DNA of 64,000 bases from Methanoculleus bourgensis MS2 (GTDB lineage: Archaea > Halobacteriota > Methanomicrobia > Methanomicrobiales > Methanoculleaceae). The translations under genes and the position numbers were made by a program. The stretch covers positions 2,418,001 through 2,482,000 of the forward strand of contig NC_018227.2 in assembly GCF_000304355.2 (NCBI RefSeq), in the 5' to 3' direction. The notes beneath the pieces are model-generated. The model made no database searches. It worked only from the letters and a program-made list of their open reading frames with translations, and had not been told where the DNA came from. Positions 1 through 7,923 of this stretch are shown here, piece after piece (position 1 is the first letter of the stretch; every line of letters starts with the position of its first letter).

Positions 1-142
1 GCAATATTCTCCTGTGATATCTGGATCAGCGGAAGAGAGACCACATTCCTCAGGGGGAGATACCGGCGGTACCTGCGATGCCGGCGTTCTTGTTTCCCGG
101 GACCCGGGAGGGTGAAAGGCGACCGTTTTCGCGGATAGCGCC

Positions 143-152
143 AAATATATAT
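143..152 (+). promoter_or_regulatory. TATA box of purH
   Basis: An AAATATATAT stretch ends 25 bases before the purH ATG. That is the usual archaeal TATA-to-start distance, and no clear Shine-Dalgarno precedes the ATG, so the transcript is probably leaderless or nearly so. Inference from spacing only. Confidence 0.5.
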
Positions 153-177
153 CTCTGTATCCCACTCACGTGTAATC

Positions 178-1662
178 ATGAAATGGGCACTGCTGTCTGT
201 CTGGGATAAAACAGGCATTGTTGATCTTGCAAAAGTGCTCGTCGGGCACGATTACCGGCTCCTGAGTTCCGGCGGCACCGGGGCTGCGCTACAGCAGGCG
301 GGAGTTCCGTATACCGACGTCTCTACCTACACCGGGTTTCCCGAGATGATGCACGGCCGGGTAAAGACCCTCCACCCGAAGGTGCACGGGGGTATCCTCG
401 GGCGCCGCGGCATCGATGATGCCGTGATGCAGGAGTATGGCATCGAGCCGATCGACCTTGTTGTGGTGAACCTCTACCCCTTCGAGGCGATGAGCGACGC
501 CGGGCTTTCGCTCGACGAGATCATCGAGTACATCGATATCGGCGGCCCGGCGATGGTCCGGGCGGCGGCAAAGAACCACAAGTACGTGGCGGTCGTGGTG
601 GACCCTGCTGATTACGGAACTGTTGCAGACGCGGTCCGGAGCGGCGGGTTCTCGCCCGAAGAGCGGTTGAATCTCGCCGCGAAGGCGTTTGCCCGGACGG
701 CGGCCTATGACGGCGCGATCACGAACTACCTCACCGGCATCAACCGGCCGTTCCCCGAGGTCCTCAACGTCCAGTTCAGGAACGGGCGGGCGCTGCGCTA
801 TGGTGAGAACCCGCACCAGGCGGCGGCGGTCTACGGGGATGCCGGCATCGCCGCCCAGGAGACGCTCCAGGGCAAGCAGATGTCGTACAACAACTACCTT
901 GACGTCGACGCTGCCGTCGGCCTGCTCCGGGAGTTTGAGGAGTGCGCTGTGGTCATTGTCAAGCACAACAACCCCTGCGGTGTGGCCACGGGGGACGGGC
1001 TTCTTGAGACCTACATCGCCGCCCGGGAGGTCGACCCGGTCTCGGCCTACGGCTCGATCATCGCCATGAACCGCGAGGTCGCGGAGGATGTCGCCCGGGA
1101 GCTCACTGAGACGTTCGTCGAAGTCGTGATCGCTCCCTCCTACACCCCGGAGGCGCTCGAGATCATGAAGGTCAAGAAGAACATGCGGGTGCTCCGGCTG
1201 CCTGAACCGGTGGTGCAGGACGAGATCCGGAGCATCGACGGCGGCGTCCTGGTCCAGCGGGCGGAGCCCTACCGCGAGGACTGGAAGGTCGTGAGCGAGC
1301 GGGAGCCCGACGCCCACGAGATGCGGGCGATGCAACTTGCTTTGAAGGTTTGCCGGCACACGAAGAGTAACGCCATCATATTTGCAGACGAAAAAGCGGT
1401 TCTCGGGATCGGTGCCGGGCAGATGAACCGGGTTGAGTCGGCAGAGATCGCGGTCAAGAAGGCCAGGAAGTCCCTTGCCGGCTCGGCGGTTGCATCAGAT
1501 GCCTTCCTGCCGTTCCCCGACACCCTGGAGGTCGCGGCGGCAGCAGGTGCGACGGCGCTCGTCCAGCCGGGCGGCTCGATCCGCGATGCGGAGGTCATTG
1601 AAGCGGCGAACCGGCTCAACGTCGCGATGGTCTTTACGGGCGTGCGGCACTTCCGGCACTAA
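178..1662 (+). CDS. purH: Bifunctional AICAR transformylase / IMP cyclohydrolase (PurH)
   Basis: Catalyses the last two steps of de novo IMP synthesis: formylation of AICAR and ring closure. At 494 residues it is close to the roughly 520 of bacterial PurH, so both domains are present. The N-terminal cyclohydrolase (MGS-like) domain shows SVWDK near residue 7, LSSGGT near 29 and the FPEMMHGRVKTLHPK block near 54-70. The transformylase half carries KHNNPCG starting at residue 262, with the Lys-His pair of the active site. Many archaea use separate PurO/PurP enzymes instead, so a fused bacterial-type PurH is notable but known in Methanomicrobiales relatives. It stands alone; the next gene is an unrelated membrane protein. 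A T-run follows the stop. Confidence 0.96.
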   Translation: MKWALLSVWDKTGIVDLAKVLVGHDYRLLSSGGTGAALQQAGVPYTDVSTYTGFPEMMHGRVKTLHPKVHGGILGRRGIDDAVMQEYGIEPIDLVVVNLYPFEAMSDAGLSLDEIIEYIDIGGPAMVRAAAKNHKYVAVVVDPADYGTVADAVRSGGFSPEERLNLAAKAFARTAAYDGAITNYLTGINRPFPEVLNVQFRNGRALRYGENPHQAAAVYGDAGIAAQETLQGKQMSYNNYLDVDAAVGLLREFEECAVVIVKHNNPCGVATGDGLLETYIAAREVDPVSAYGSIIAMNREVAEDVARELTETFVEVVIAPSYTPEALEIMKVKKNMRVLRLPEPVVQDEIRSIDGGVLVQRAEPYREDWKVVSEREPDAHEMRAMQLALKVCRHTKSNAIIFADEKAVLGIGAGQMNRVESAEIAVKKARKSLAGSAVASDAFLPFPDTLEVAAAAGATALVQPGGSIRDAEVIEAANRLNVAMVFTGVRHFRH

Positions 1663-1669
1663 ATACCTC

Positions 1670-1674
1670 TTTTT
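1670..1674 (+). terminator. Oligo-T terminator after purH
   Basis: A T5 run lies a few bases after the purH stop codon, as in archaeal intrinsic termination. Weak evidence: no stem is needed and none is seen. Confidence 0.3.
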
Positions 1675-1736
1675 CCGAGCGACTCCAAACAGTTATACCC
1701 TCTGCCTTCTCTCTACGGCCGAAGGTGGTATGCAGT

Positions 1737-1994
1737 ATGAACTACGGCAGTCTCATCCCGGGGTCGTTTGGATACACAAAAGATGCCCTCTGGGGCGAAT
1801 GGGGGCGGGGCCCCATTCTCGTCGTCCTCGCGCTCGTCCAGATGTTCACGCTCTTTTTGGTCCTGCTCTTAAACAGCTACGTCGTCCGGGTGCTCGCCGG
1901 TTGGAGGCCTGCCCCTGACGCTGATGATTGGAGCAGGCTCTTTGTTGGCGGGTGGAAGTGGAACAGCCACTCAATGAGAGCAAATATCAAATAA
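1737..1994 (+). pseudogene. Truncated DUF4013-type membrane protein (5' copy of a duplication)
   Basis: The first 76 or so codons match the intact gene at 3290 almost residue for residue (NYGSLIPGSFGYTKDALWG against DYGSLISGSFEYTKDALWG, and GWKWN in both). The bases upstream of the start, including a TATA-like element, also match. Identity stops at about base 1964, right after GWKWN. The remaining ten codons are unrelated and end at TAA, so the membrane segments that follow in the intact copy are missing. An upstream ATG at 1725 is in frame, but alignment with the intact copy supports 1737. Read as a duplication whose 3' part was replaced by AT-rich DNA; it may still be expressed as a short peptide. 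Confidence 0.75.
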
Positions 1995-2031
1995 GAATCG
2001 TTAAATTATGACTCATAACAAATGCTAGGTT

Positions 2032-2223
2032 ATGTCCAATGGCGGAACGGATACATATAGCTACAAGGGCTGGTTAATATCAGACAGTTTCTTAAAACGT
2101 GCATTCGCAGTATTTGGTTACAATCTCGTCGCGGGTCTGATAATTTGGGTAGGCTTATTCATTATTTTCATGTTTTTCGCAATGATGGCTGCACTTGTAT
2201 TTGGAATGGCTTCTGTGTACTAG
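2032..2223 (+). CDS. Small membrane protein, unknown
   Basis: A 63-residue ORF with a polar N-terminus (about 25 residues, GGTDTYSYKGWLISDSFLK) and then one long hydrophobic stretch from about residue 29 to 61. It is much more AT-rich than its surroundings, and so is the DNA from 1965 on, which suggests transferred DNA. The start follows a weak GCTAGGTT site. Its stop codon TAG is part of the CTAG at 2220-2223 that marks the left edge of the first repeat element, so the original gene may have been longer and been cut by the repeat. I recognise no family. Confidence 0.5.
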   Translation: MSNGGTDTYSYKGWLISDSFLKRAFAVFGYNLVAGLIIWVGLFIIFMFFAMMAALVFGMASVY

Positions 2224-2536
2224 CATCGATTCCTAATACCCAGTACACTCACGAGAAGCGATGACCGATCGGTTTTCGCCCGAACTTGACACTCGCGTGT
2301 CCCGGCGCCACACCGGGGCATCACCACGTACTGCCCCGCTCCGGGGACGGGGGTTTCGTGCCTCGTGCGGGGAGGGGGCGAGCCCCCTCCCCTGCCCCCA
2401 CCCCCCAGGGTGATTCCCACCACGGTCCACTGCCCGGGGCGAGCCGGGGGAAAATCCACCCCACCGGGGTGGGGACGAGCACCTGGACCCGAACAGGGGG
2501 TCAACAGAATCTGATAATTCGGAATCGGTGTACTAG
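2220..2536 (+). repeat. Repeat family B, copy 1
   Basis: Non-coding element flanked by CTAG at both ends (2220-2223 and 2533-2536). Both ends carry CGATTCC in inverted orientation (2227 onward, and GGAATCG near 2521), as imperfect terminal inverted repeats. The interior is very GC-rich, with strong stems such as GGGGGCGAGCCCCC. A second copy at 39574 shares long near-identical blocks, for example CGAGAAGCGATGACCGATCG. It joins family A directly at the right-hand CTAG. Confidence 0.75.
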
Positions 2537-2716
2537 TGGACCGTTTCACCTTATTTTGGTGGTCCCAGTGCGCGGAGGATTGCCCTCGCACGCGAAGCCG
2601 CGAAGGACGCGAAGGGTTCCAATTGGGAGGAGCGACACGGACTTCGCGTCTTCGCGTCTTCGCGCTCTTCGCGTGAGGTGACATTGTGTGAAGATTTAGA
2701 TGCAATGGTCCACTAG
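2533..2716 (+). repeat. Repeat family A (MITE-like), copy 1
   Basis: A 184-bp element. The left end reads CTAGTGGACCGTTTCACCTT; the right end reads ATGCAATGGTCCACTAG, which inverted is CTAGTGGACCATTGCAT. These are imperfect terminal inverted repeats of about 20 bp. The core is a long inverted repeat built from GCGAAG units on the left arm (2590-2620) and CTTCGCG units on the right arm (2640-2680). No ORF of its own; apparent ORFs are translations of the repeat. Confidence 0.8.
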
Positions 2717-2891
2717 TGGACCATTTCACCTTATGTTGCGGGTCCTGATGCGGGGCGAGCGATCGCCACCGCACGCGAAGGCGCGAAGGACGCGAAGGGG
2801 ACTCTGCCGCCCAGCAACCGAACTTCGCGGCTTCGCGCCCTTCGCGTGAGATGGTATTGCATGGACAATATTAGATGCAATGCTCCACTAG
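2713..2891 (+). repeat. Repeat family A (MITE-like), copy 2
   Basis: A 179-bp element that starts at the CTAG ending copy 1, in the same orientation. It has the left end CTAGTGGACCATTTCACCTT, the GCGAAG-type hairpin core and the right end ATGCAATGCTCCACTAG. Just before the right end, ATTGCAT and ATGCAAT form a second small stem around GGACAATATTAG. Confidence 0.8.
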
Positions 2892-2960
2892 TTGGCCATT
2901 TCACCTTACCTCGAGGGTGCGTGGGAGTGATCGCCGGTCTCACGCGTGCTTCCGCGGGAG
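2888..2960 (+). repeat. Repeat family A, copy 3 (left part only)
   Basis: Begins at the CTAG ending copy 2 with CTAGTTGGCCATTTCACCTT and runs through a GATCGCC...TCTCACGCG segment. It then loses similarity at about 2950-2960. No right-hand terminus was found, so this is a decayed or truncated third unit of the array. Confidence 0.55.
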
Positions 2961-3289
2961 CATTCATGGGGCGGAGCGAGAGGTTGTACGCATGAAAGTG
3001 ACCTATTCCCCAGGCTCGCCCCTTCCCCACACCAGTAGACTCTTCTTGCACCCCCACCCCGCCTCGGTGGGAGCAGGGGCAGTCCAGGAGCAGGAGAAGG
3101 AATCCTGGTTGATCAACCAGTTAGCGGAACAGGGGTCCATAGTGCTTGATCCAGACCGATCTGCAGAACTGGGACCGGTTAGGAACGGCCTCTTAGGAAG
3201 GGGAGATGGGGCTTCAACGGTCTTTTTTCCCGGGTGTTCCCAAACGATTATATGTGCCATCTTCTCTCCATGGCTGAAGGTGGTATCTC
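2961..3289. other. Intergenic tail between the repeat array and the DUF4013 gene
   Basis: No gene seen. It holds a perfect 16-bp palindrome, CTGGTTGATCAACCAG, at 3105-3120. Near its right end is TTATATG (about 3249), the probable TATA box for the gene at 3290. The last 50 or so bases match the region upstream of the truncated copy at 1737. Confidence 0.5.
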
Positions 3290-3973
3290 ATGGACTACGG
3301 CAGTCTCATCTCGGGGTCGTTTGAATATACTAAAGATGCCCTCTGGGGAAAATGGGGGCGGTGGATCCTCCTGGTCGTTCTCTCACTTATCCAGGTCTTT
3401 ACCCTCTTCCTGATTCCGCTCTACAACGGCTACATCGTCAGGGTGCTTGCCGGCCGGAGGCCCGCGCCCGACGTGGACCAGTGGGGCAGGCTTTTTATCG
3501 ACGGGTGGAAGTGGAACATCATCAGCCTGATCTACATGATCCCGGTTCTCCTGATCCTGGCCTACTTTGGGGGGCTTGCGGTCCTCTCTGCCATCGGGGT
3601 GCAGGGGGCGACCGACCCTGCAGCCTGGGCTCCTGCGGTCGCCGCCGCCCTCTCCGGCATCCTGCTTGCGGTGCTCGTCGCGATCCTCATATCATTCATT
3701 GCCCTCTTCGCGGTCGTGCGGTTCGCCCACACGGGGAGGTTCGGCGAGGCGTTCAACTTCAGCGCGATCTTTGCTCATATCGGGAGGATCGGGTGGCTGA
3801 ACGTCTTTGTCGCCCTCGTGGTACTGACCGTCGTGGTCGCGGTCGTGGAGTTCGCCCTCATCCTGGTACCAATCATCGGCGTAATCATCCTCCTTCTCCT
3901 CATGCCGGCGTTCATCATCTTTACCTACCGCTACATCACTCTCATTTATGAGAGCGCACCGGCGCCGGCATAA
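3290..3973 (+). CDS. DUF4013 family integral membrane protein
   Basis: 227 residues, mostly hydrophobic. A short polar N-terminus (DYGSLISGSFEYTKDALWGKW) is followed by four or five transmembrane stretches at roughly 25-45, 75-100, 115-145, 165-190 and 190-220. Length, the N-terminal pattern and the LAGRRPAPDVDQWGRLFIDGWK loop fit DUF4013, a family common in methanogens with no known function. This is the complete member of a duplicated pair; the truncated copy lies 1.5 kb upstream beyond the repeat array. Family assignment is from memory of the pattern, so moderate. Confidence 0.8.
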   Translation: MDYGSLISGSFEYTKDALWGKWGRWILLVVLSLIQVFTLFLIPLYNGYIVRVLAGRRPAPDVDQWGRLFIDGWKWNIISLIYMIPVLLILAYFGGLAVLSAIGVQGATDPAAWAPAVAAALSGILLAVLVAILISFIALFAVVRFAHTGRFGEAFNFSAIFAHIGRIGWLNVFVALVVLTVVVAVVEFALILVPIIGVIILLLLMPAFIIFTYRYITLIYESAPAPA

Positions 3974-4012
3974 CCCCCTCCCCCCTTTTCCCCTGCTCCC
4001 GAATCCCCAACG

Positions 4013-4020
4013 TTTAAATA
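4013..4020 (+). promoter_or_regulatory. TATA box of the citramalate synthase-ilvBN operon
   Basis: TTTAAATA lies about 40 bases before the GTG start of the first gene and is the only good TATA-like sequence in this gap. Spacing would place transcription start around 4045. Confidence 0.5.
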
Positions 4021-4058
4021 CGGGTGCTCCCAATTATTTGCGGTGAAACCCACTATGA

Positions 4059-5570
4059 GTGATTGTTTTATTTGGTGAATCGATCCGCTTTTTTGACACT
4101 ACCTTACGGGACGGCGAACAGACACCGGGTGTCTGCCTGACGCCGGCCGAGAAACTTGAGATCGCAACGCACCTTGCCGACGTCGGCGTCCACGTCATCG
4201 AAGCCGGCTCTGCGGCCGCTTCCCTCGGGGAACGCCAGTCCATCCGTGCAATCGCCGATGCCGGGCTTGCTGCCGAAACGTGCACGTATGTCCGGGCGCT
4301 CGCCCAGGATATCGACCTCGCCGCCGATGCCGGTGCCGACTCCGTCCACCTCGTCGTTCCGGTGAGCGACCTCCATATCGCAAAGAAACTCCGCAAAACC
4401 CGGGAGCAGGTCTGCGATATGGCCTGGAGCGCCGTCGAGTACGCGAAGAGCCGCGGTCTTGTCGTCGAACTCTCAGGCGAAGACGCATCCCGCGCCGACC
4501 AGACGTTCCTCGCGGCGATCTTCCGGGAAGGGGTCGAACGGGGTGCAGACCGGCTCTGCTTCTGCGACACCGTCGGGCTCCTCACGCCCGAGCGGGCCGC
4601 TGAACTCATCCCGCCGCTCCTCTTCGCCCCGCTCTCCATCCACTGCCACGATGACCTCGGGTTCGCACTTGCAAACTCAGTCGCCGCCCTCCGTGCCGGG
4701 GCATCATGTGCCCACGTCACCGTCAACGGCCTTGGGGAACGGGCAGGAAACACGGCTCTGGAAGAACTGGCGATGGCGCTTGAGGTGCTCTACGGGGTTG
4801 ATACCGGGATCGCGACCGAAGAGCTCTACCCCCTCTCGACCCATGTCGCCCGGCTCACCGGTGTACCGCTTGCCACCAACAAACCCATCGTCGGCGAGAT
4901 GGCCTTCACCCACGAGAGCGGCATCCACGCCCACGGGGTGATGCGGGACGCGAGCACCTACGAATCGATCCGCCCGGAACAGGTCGGACGGAGACGGCGC
5001 ATCGTCATCGGCAAACACTCCGGGTCGGCGGCGGTCGAGGCCGCCCTCCACGATATGGGGTATGCCCCGGATGGCGCACAGCTCGCCGATATCGTGGCAC
5101 GGATCAAGCAGATCGGGGATACCGGCATGCGGGTAACCGATGCCGACATCATGGCAATCGCCGATACTGTCATGGCGATTGAGTTTAAGCCCTGCCTCGA
5201 ACTCCGCCAGTTCACCATCGTCTCAGGGAGCAACGCGGTGCCGACCGCATCGGTGACGATGCTCGTCAACGGCAGCGAGATCACCGGTGCCGCAGTCGGG
5301 ACCGGGCCGGTGGATGCGGCGATCCGCGCGCTCCAGCGATCGGTGGCCGACGTCGGCAGCGTGCGGCTCGACGAATACCGCGTAGATGCGATAACCGGCG
5401 GCACCGACGCCCTCGTTGACGTATCAGTGAAACTCAGCAAAGACGGGAAGACCGTAACATCGCGGGGCGCGAGGACCGACATCATCATGGCGAGTGTCGA
5501 AGCGGTTATAGCCGGGATGAACAGACTACTCAGGGAAGAGCATGAAGACCGGAGCCAGGACTCTGATTGA
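4059..5570 (+). CDS. cimA: (R)-citramalate synthase / 2-isopropylmalate synthase family
   Basis: A 503-residue enzyme that condenses acetyl-CoA with a 2-oxoacid. Signatures: [14 protein letters not shown] at residues 12-25, HCHDDLG near 195 (metal ligands), NGLGERAGN near 222, HESGIHAHG near 285, and a C-terminal allosteric LeuA dimer domain from about 385. The pattern after the first motif (VIEAGSA..S.GER, then DSVHLVVP) recalls methanogen CimA more than LeuA, and the adjacent ilvB-ilvN genes fit isoleucine synthesis from pyruvate and acetyl-CoA. Strict separation of CimA from LeuA needs a tree. The start is GTG; the ATG at 4055 is out of frame. The 3' end overlaps ilvB by 29 bases. Confidence 0.85.
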   Translation: MIVLFGESIRFFDTTLRDGEQTPGVCLTPAEKLEIATHLADVGVHVIEAGSAAASLGERQSIRAIADAGLAAETCTYVRALAQDIDLAADAGADSVHLVVPVSDLHIAKKLRKTREQVCDMAWSAVEYAKSRGLVVELSGEDASRADQTFLAAIFREGVERGADRLCFCDTVGLLTPERAAELIPPLLFAPLSIHCHDDLGFALANSVAALRAGASCAHVTVNGLGERAGNTALEELAMALEVLYGVDTGIATEELYPLSTHVARLTGVPLATNKPIVGEMAFTHESGIHAHGVMRDASTYESIRPEQVGRRRRIVIGKHSGSAAVEAALHDMGYAPDGAQLADIVARIKQIGDTGMRVTDADIMAIADTVMAIEFKPCLELRQFTIVSGSNAVPTASVTMLVNGSEITGAAVGTGPVDAAIRALQRSVADVGSVRLDEYRVDAITGGTDALVDVSVKLSKDGKTVTSRGARTDIIMASVEAVIAGMNRLLREEHEDRSQDSD

Positions 5571-7218
5571 AGCGCTACAGCGCGAAGGGGTGGACACCAT
5601 TTTCGGCTACCCCGGTGGCTCAGTGTTGCCGATCTACGACGAACTCTACGACTCGTCGATCCGGCACATACTGGTGAGGCATGAACAGGCAGCGGCACAT
5701 GCAGCCGATGGCTACGCACGGGCCAGCGGCCGGGTAGGGGTATGTCTTGCCACCTCAGGTCCCGGTGCGTGTAACCTGGTAACCGGGATCGCGACGGCCT
5801 ACATGGACTCTGTCCCTGTCGTAGCGCTCACCGGCCAGGTACCGACCGGCATGCTCGGGAACGACGCGTTCCAGGAATCGGACATCACCGGCATCACGAT
5901 GCCGGTCACCAAGCACAACTACCTGGTGAAGGATGCCAGTGATCTCGACCGTACGGTGCAGGAGGCGTTCTACATAGCGCGAACCGGCCGCCCCGGCCCG
6001 GTGTTGGTCGACCTCCCAAAAGACGTCACCACAAGCCATGTGAAGGGCGGGGGAACTGCTCCCGGGAAGGTCTCTCTCAGGGGCTACCAGCCCACCTACG
6101 AGGGGCACGTCCGCCAGATCGATAAGGCGCTCGACCTGATTGCCCGTGCTGAACGTCCCCTGGTCTACGCCGGCGGTGGAGTGGTCCACTCAGGGGCGTC
6201 GGCAGAACTCCTGGAGTTTGCTGAGGCCACCGCCATCCCGGTGACGACAACCCTGATGGGGCTTGGCGCAGTCCCCGGCGACCACCCGCTCTGCCTCGGT
6301 ATGCTCGGGATGCACGGCACCCAGACTGCGAATTACGCGGTCACCGAGTGCGACCTCCTTCTTGCCATAGGTGTCAGGTTCGACGACCGGGTGACGGGGA
6401 AGATCGAGACCTTTGCGCCGAATGCCGCGATCATCCACATCGATATCGACCCTGCCGAGATCGGGAAGAACAAGTCGGTCGACGTCCCGATCGTGGGCGA
6501 CGTAAAGGCAGTGCTCCAGGCGCTCCTCCGGCGGATGCAGAAACGCGGGGATACGGCGAACTGGATGGCGAGGCTCAATGCCTGGAAGGCACAGTACCCC
6601 CTCCGCTACCGCGACGACAACCGGCTCCGCCCGCAGTACATCATCCGGGAACTCTCCGACCTCCTGAAGGGCGAGGGGATCATCGCAAGCGAGGTCGGTC
6701 AGAACCAGATGTGGGCCGCGCTCTACTACTGTTTCAGGAAACCCCGGACCTGGCTCACCTCGGGCGGCCTCGGGACGATGGGCTACGGGTTCCCGGCAGC
6801 CATCGGCGCCCACTTCGCCCGGCCGGACCTCCCGGTCGTCGACATCGCCGGTGACGGGAGTTTCCAGATGAACATCCAGGAACTTGGGACGGTGGCGCAC
6901 TACCAGATCCCGGTTAAGGTCGTGATCTTAAACAACATGTACCTCGGCATGGTGCGCCAATGGCAGGAACTCTTCTACGACCGGCGCTACGCCTACACCG
7001 AGCTCCCACCGGTGGACTTTGTGAAGATCGCCAATGCTTACGGGGTCGAGGGAATCAGGGTCGAGGAGAAGGAGGATGTCCGGGAGGCACTCGAGACGGC
7101 ACTTGCCACCGACGGGCCGTTCGTCCTGGATTTCAGGATCGAGCGCGAGGAGAATGTCTTCCCCATGGTCCCGGCCGGTGCCGCGATCAACGAGATGATC
7201 GGGGTGCACCAGGAATGA
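5542..7218 (+). CDS. ilvB: Acetolactate synthase, large (catalytic) subunit
   Basis: 558 residues; a thiamin-diphosphate enzyme forming acetolactate or acetohydroxybutyrate for valine, leucine and isoleucine. It has the N-terminal PYR domain with the ThDP-activating Glu at residue 48 (in VRHEQAAAH), a central FAD/DHS-like domain (about 195-330), and the PP domain with GDGSFQMN near 437 as the Mg-ThDP site. Full length for the family. It overlaps the gene before it by 29 bases and the gene after it by 4 (ATGA), so translation is probably coupled. Confidence 0.97.
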   Translation: MKTGARTLIEALQREGVDTIFGYPGGSVLPIYDELYDSSIRHILVRHEQAAAHAADGYARASGRVGVCLATSGPGACNLVTGIATAYMDSVPVVALTGQVPTGMLGNDAFQESDITGITMPVTKHNYLVKDASDLDRTVQEAFYIARTGRPGPVLVDLPKDVTTSHVKGGGTAPGKVSLRGYQPTYEGHVRQIDKALDLIARAERPLVYAGGGVVHSGASAELLEFAEATAIPVTTTLMGLGAVPGDHPLCLGMLGMHGTQTANYAVTECDLLLAIGVRFDDRVTGKIETFAPNAAIIHIDIDPAEIGKNKSVDVPIVGDVKAVLQALLRRMQKRGDTANWMARLNAWKAQYPLRYRDDNRLRPQYIIRELSDLLKGEGIIASEVGQNQMWAALYYCFRKPRTWLTSGGLGTMGYGFPAAIGAHFARPDLPVVDIAGDGSFQMNIQELGTVAHYQIPVKVVILNNMYLGMVRQWQELFYDRRYAYTELPPVDFVKIANAYGVEGIRVEEKEDVREALETALATDGPFVLDFRIEREENVFPMVPAGAAINEMIGVHQE

Positions 7219-7718
7219 AGTCGCACACGTTAAGCGTCCTCGTGGAGAACCGGGCAGGTGTTTTGAGCCGGGTCGCAGGCATGTTCTCGCGCCGGGGGTT
7301 CAACATCGAGAGCCTCGCCGTCGGGACCTGCGAAGAGCCTGATATGAGCAGGATCACGATCGTGGTGAAGGGCGACGGTTCTGTGGTCGAGCAGGTGATG
7401 AAGCAGACCAACAAGCTCATCGACGTCATCAAGGTCTCCGACCTGACCGAGCGGGAGAGTGTGGAGCGGGAGCTTGCCCTCATCAAGGTGGCTGCCGAAC
7501 CAGGCACCTCCCGCGCCGAGATCCTCCAGATCGCCGATATCTTCCGGGCTCAGGTCGTGGATGTCGGTGCAAAGACGCTGGTGCTCCAGGTGGCCGGGGA
7601 TACGGAGAAGATCGACGCGCTCGAGAAACTCCTGCGCCAGTATGGTATCAAGGAACTCGTCCGCACCGGAAAGATTGCCATCCTCCGGGGCGCAAAGACT
7701 GTAAAGAGTTCCAAATAA
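7215..7718 (+). CDS. ilvN: Acetolactate synthase, small (regulatory) subunit
   Basis: 167 residues. The N-terminal ACT domain (about 4-78) contains [21 protein letters not shown], the classic valine-sensing element. A C-terminal small-subunit domain follows (LALIKV... to KTVKSSK). The start is the ATG at 7215, which overlaps the ilvB stop as ATGA; longer upstream ORF sequence in this frame is only the shadow of ilvB. It sets feedback inhibition and activates the large subunit. Confidence 0.96.
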   Translation: MKSHTLSVLVENRAGVLSRVAGMFSRRGFNIESLAVGTCEEPDMSRITIVVKGDGSVVEQVMKQTNKLIDVIKVSDLTERESVERELALIKVAAEPGTSRAEILQIADIFRAQVVDVGAKTLVLQVAGDTEKIDALEKLLRQYGIKELVRTGKIAILRGAKTVKSSK

Positions 7719-7723
7719 CATTC

Positions 7724-7728
7724 TTTTT
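7724..7728 (+). terminator. Oligo-T after ilvN
   Basis: T5 shortly after the last gene of the operon; consistent with archaeal termination, weak on its own. Confidence 0.3.
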
Positions 7729-7815
7729 GGTATGTGCGGTCCGCCTCTGAAATGGGGTGATATCACCGCCTCCAGCGATTGTGTTATATGTTAGCGTGCC
7801 ACACATTGACACAGC

Positions 7816-7923
7816 ATGTTCTTCGGATTACCCCTCCACACGGGACTTATTGTGAGTGGCGCCGTCGCTCTGGTCATTGTGGTGCTCACCCTCTGGGGGC
7901 TCTCCTTCAGGGAGGCCTCCTGA
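7816..7923 (+). CDS. 35-residue single-span membrane peptide, probable symporter accessory protein
   Basis: ATG at 7816, TGA at 7921-7923, and the symporter ATG starts at the very next base. The peptide is a short head (MFFGLPLHTG), one hydrophobic span of about 20 residues (LIVSGAVALVIVVLTLWGL) and a polar tail (SFREAS). Small proteins of this type are encoded directly before sodium:solute symporters in some prokaryotes. The zero-base junction suggests translational coupling and a 1:1 membrane complex. Function is inferred from position and size, not from a motif. Confidence 0.65.
   Translation: MFFGLPLHTGLIVSGAVALVIVVLTLWGLSFREAS

Noticed and set aside
2220-2774. Apparent 184-residue minus-strand gene with Lys/Arg-rich stretches (HAKSAKTRRR)
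   Set aside because: It is a translation of repeat families A and B; the same pattern recurs wherever the GCGAAG core lies, in several frames.
2224-2960. Possible CRISPR array
   Set aside because: Repeats are long (about 180-300 bp), have inverted ends and no regular short spacers; no cas genes nearby.
4055-4057. ATG just before the citramalate synthase gene
   Set aside because: Out of frame with the enzyme; the GTG at 4059 gives the conserved N-terminus.
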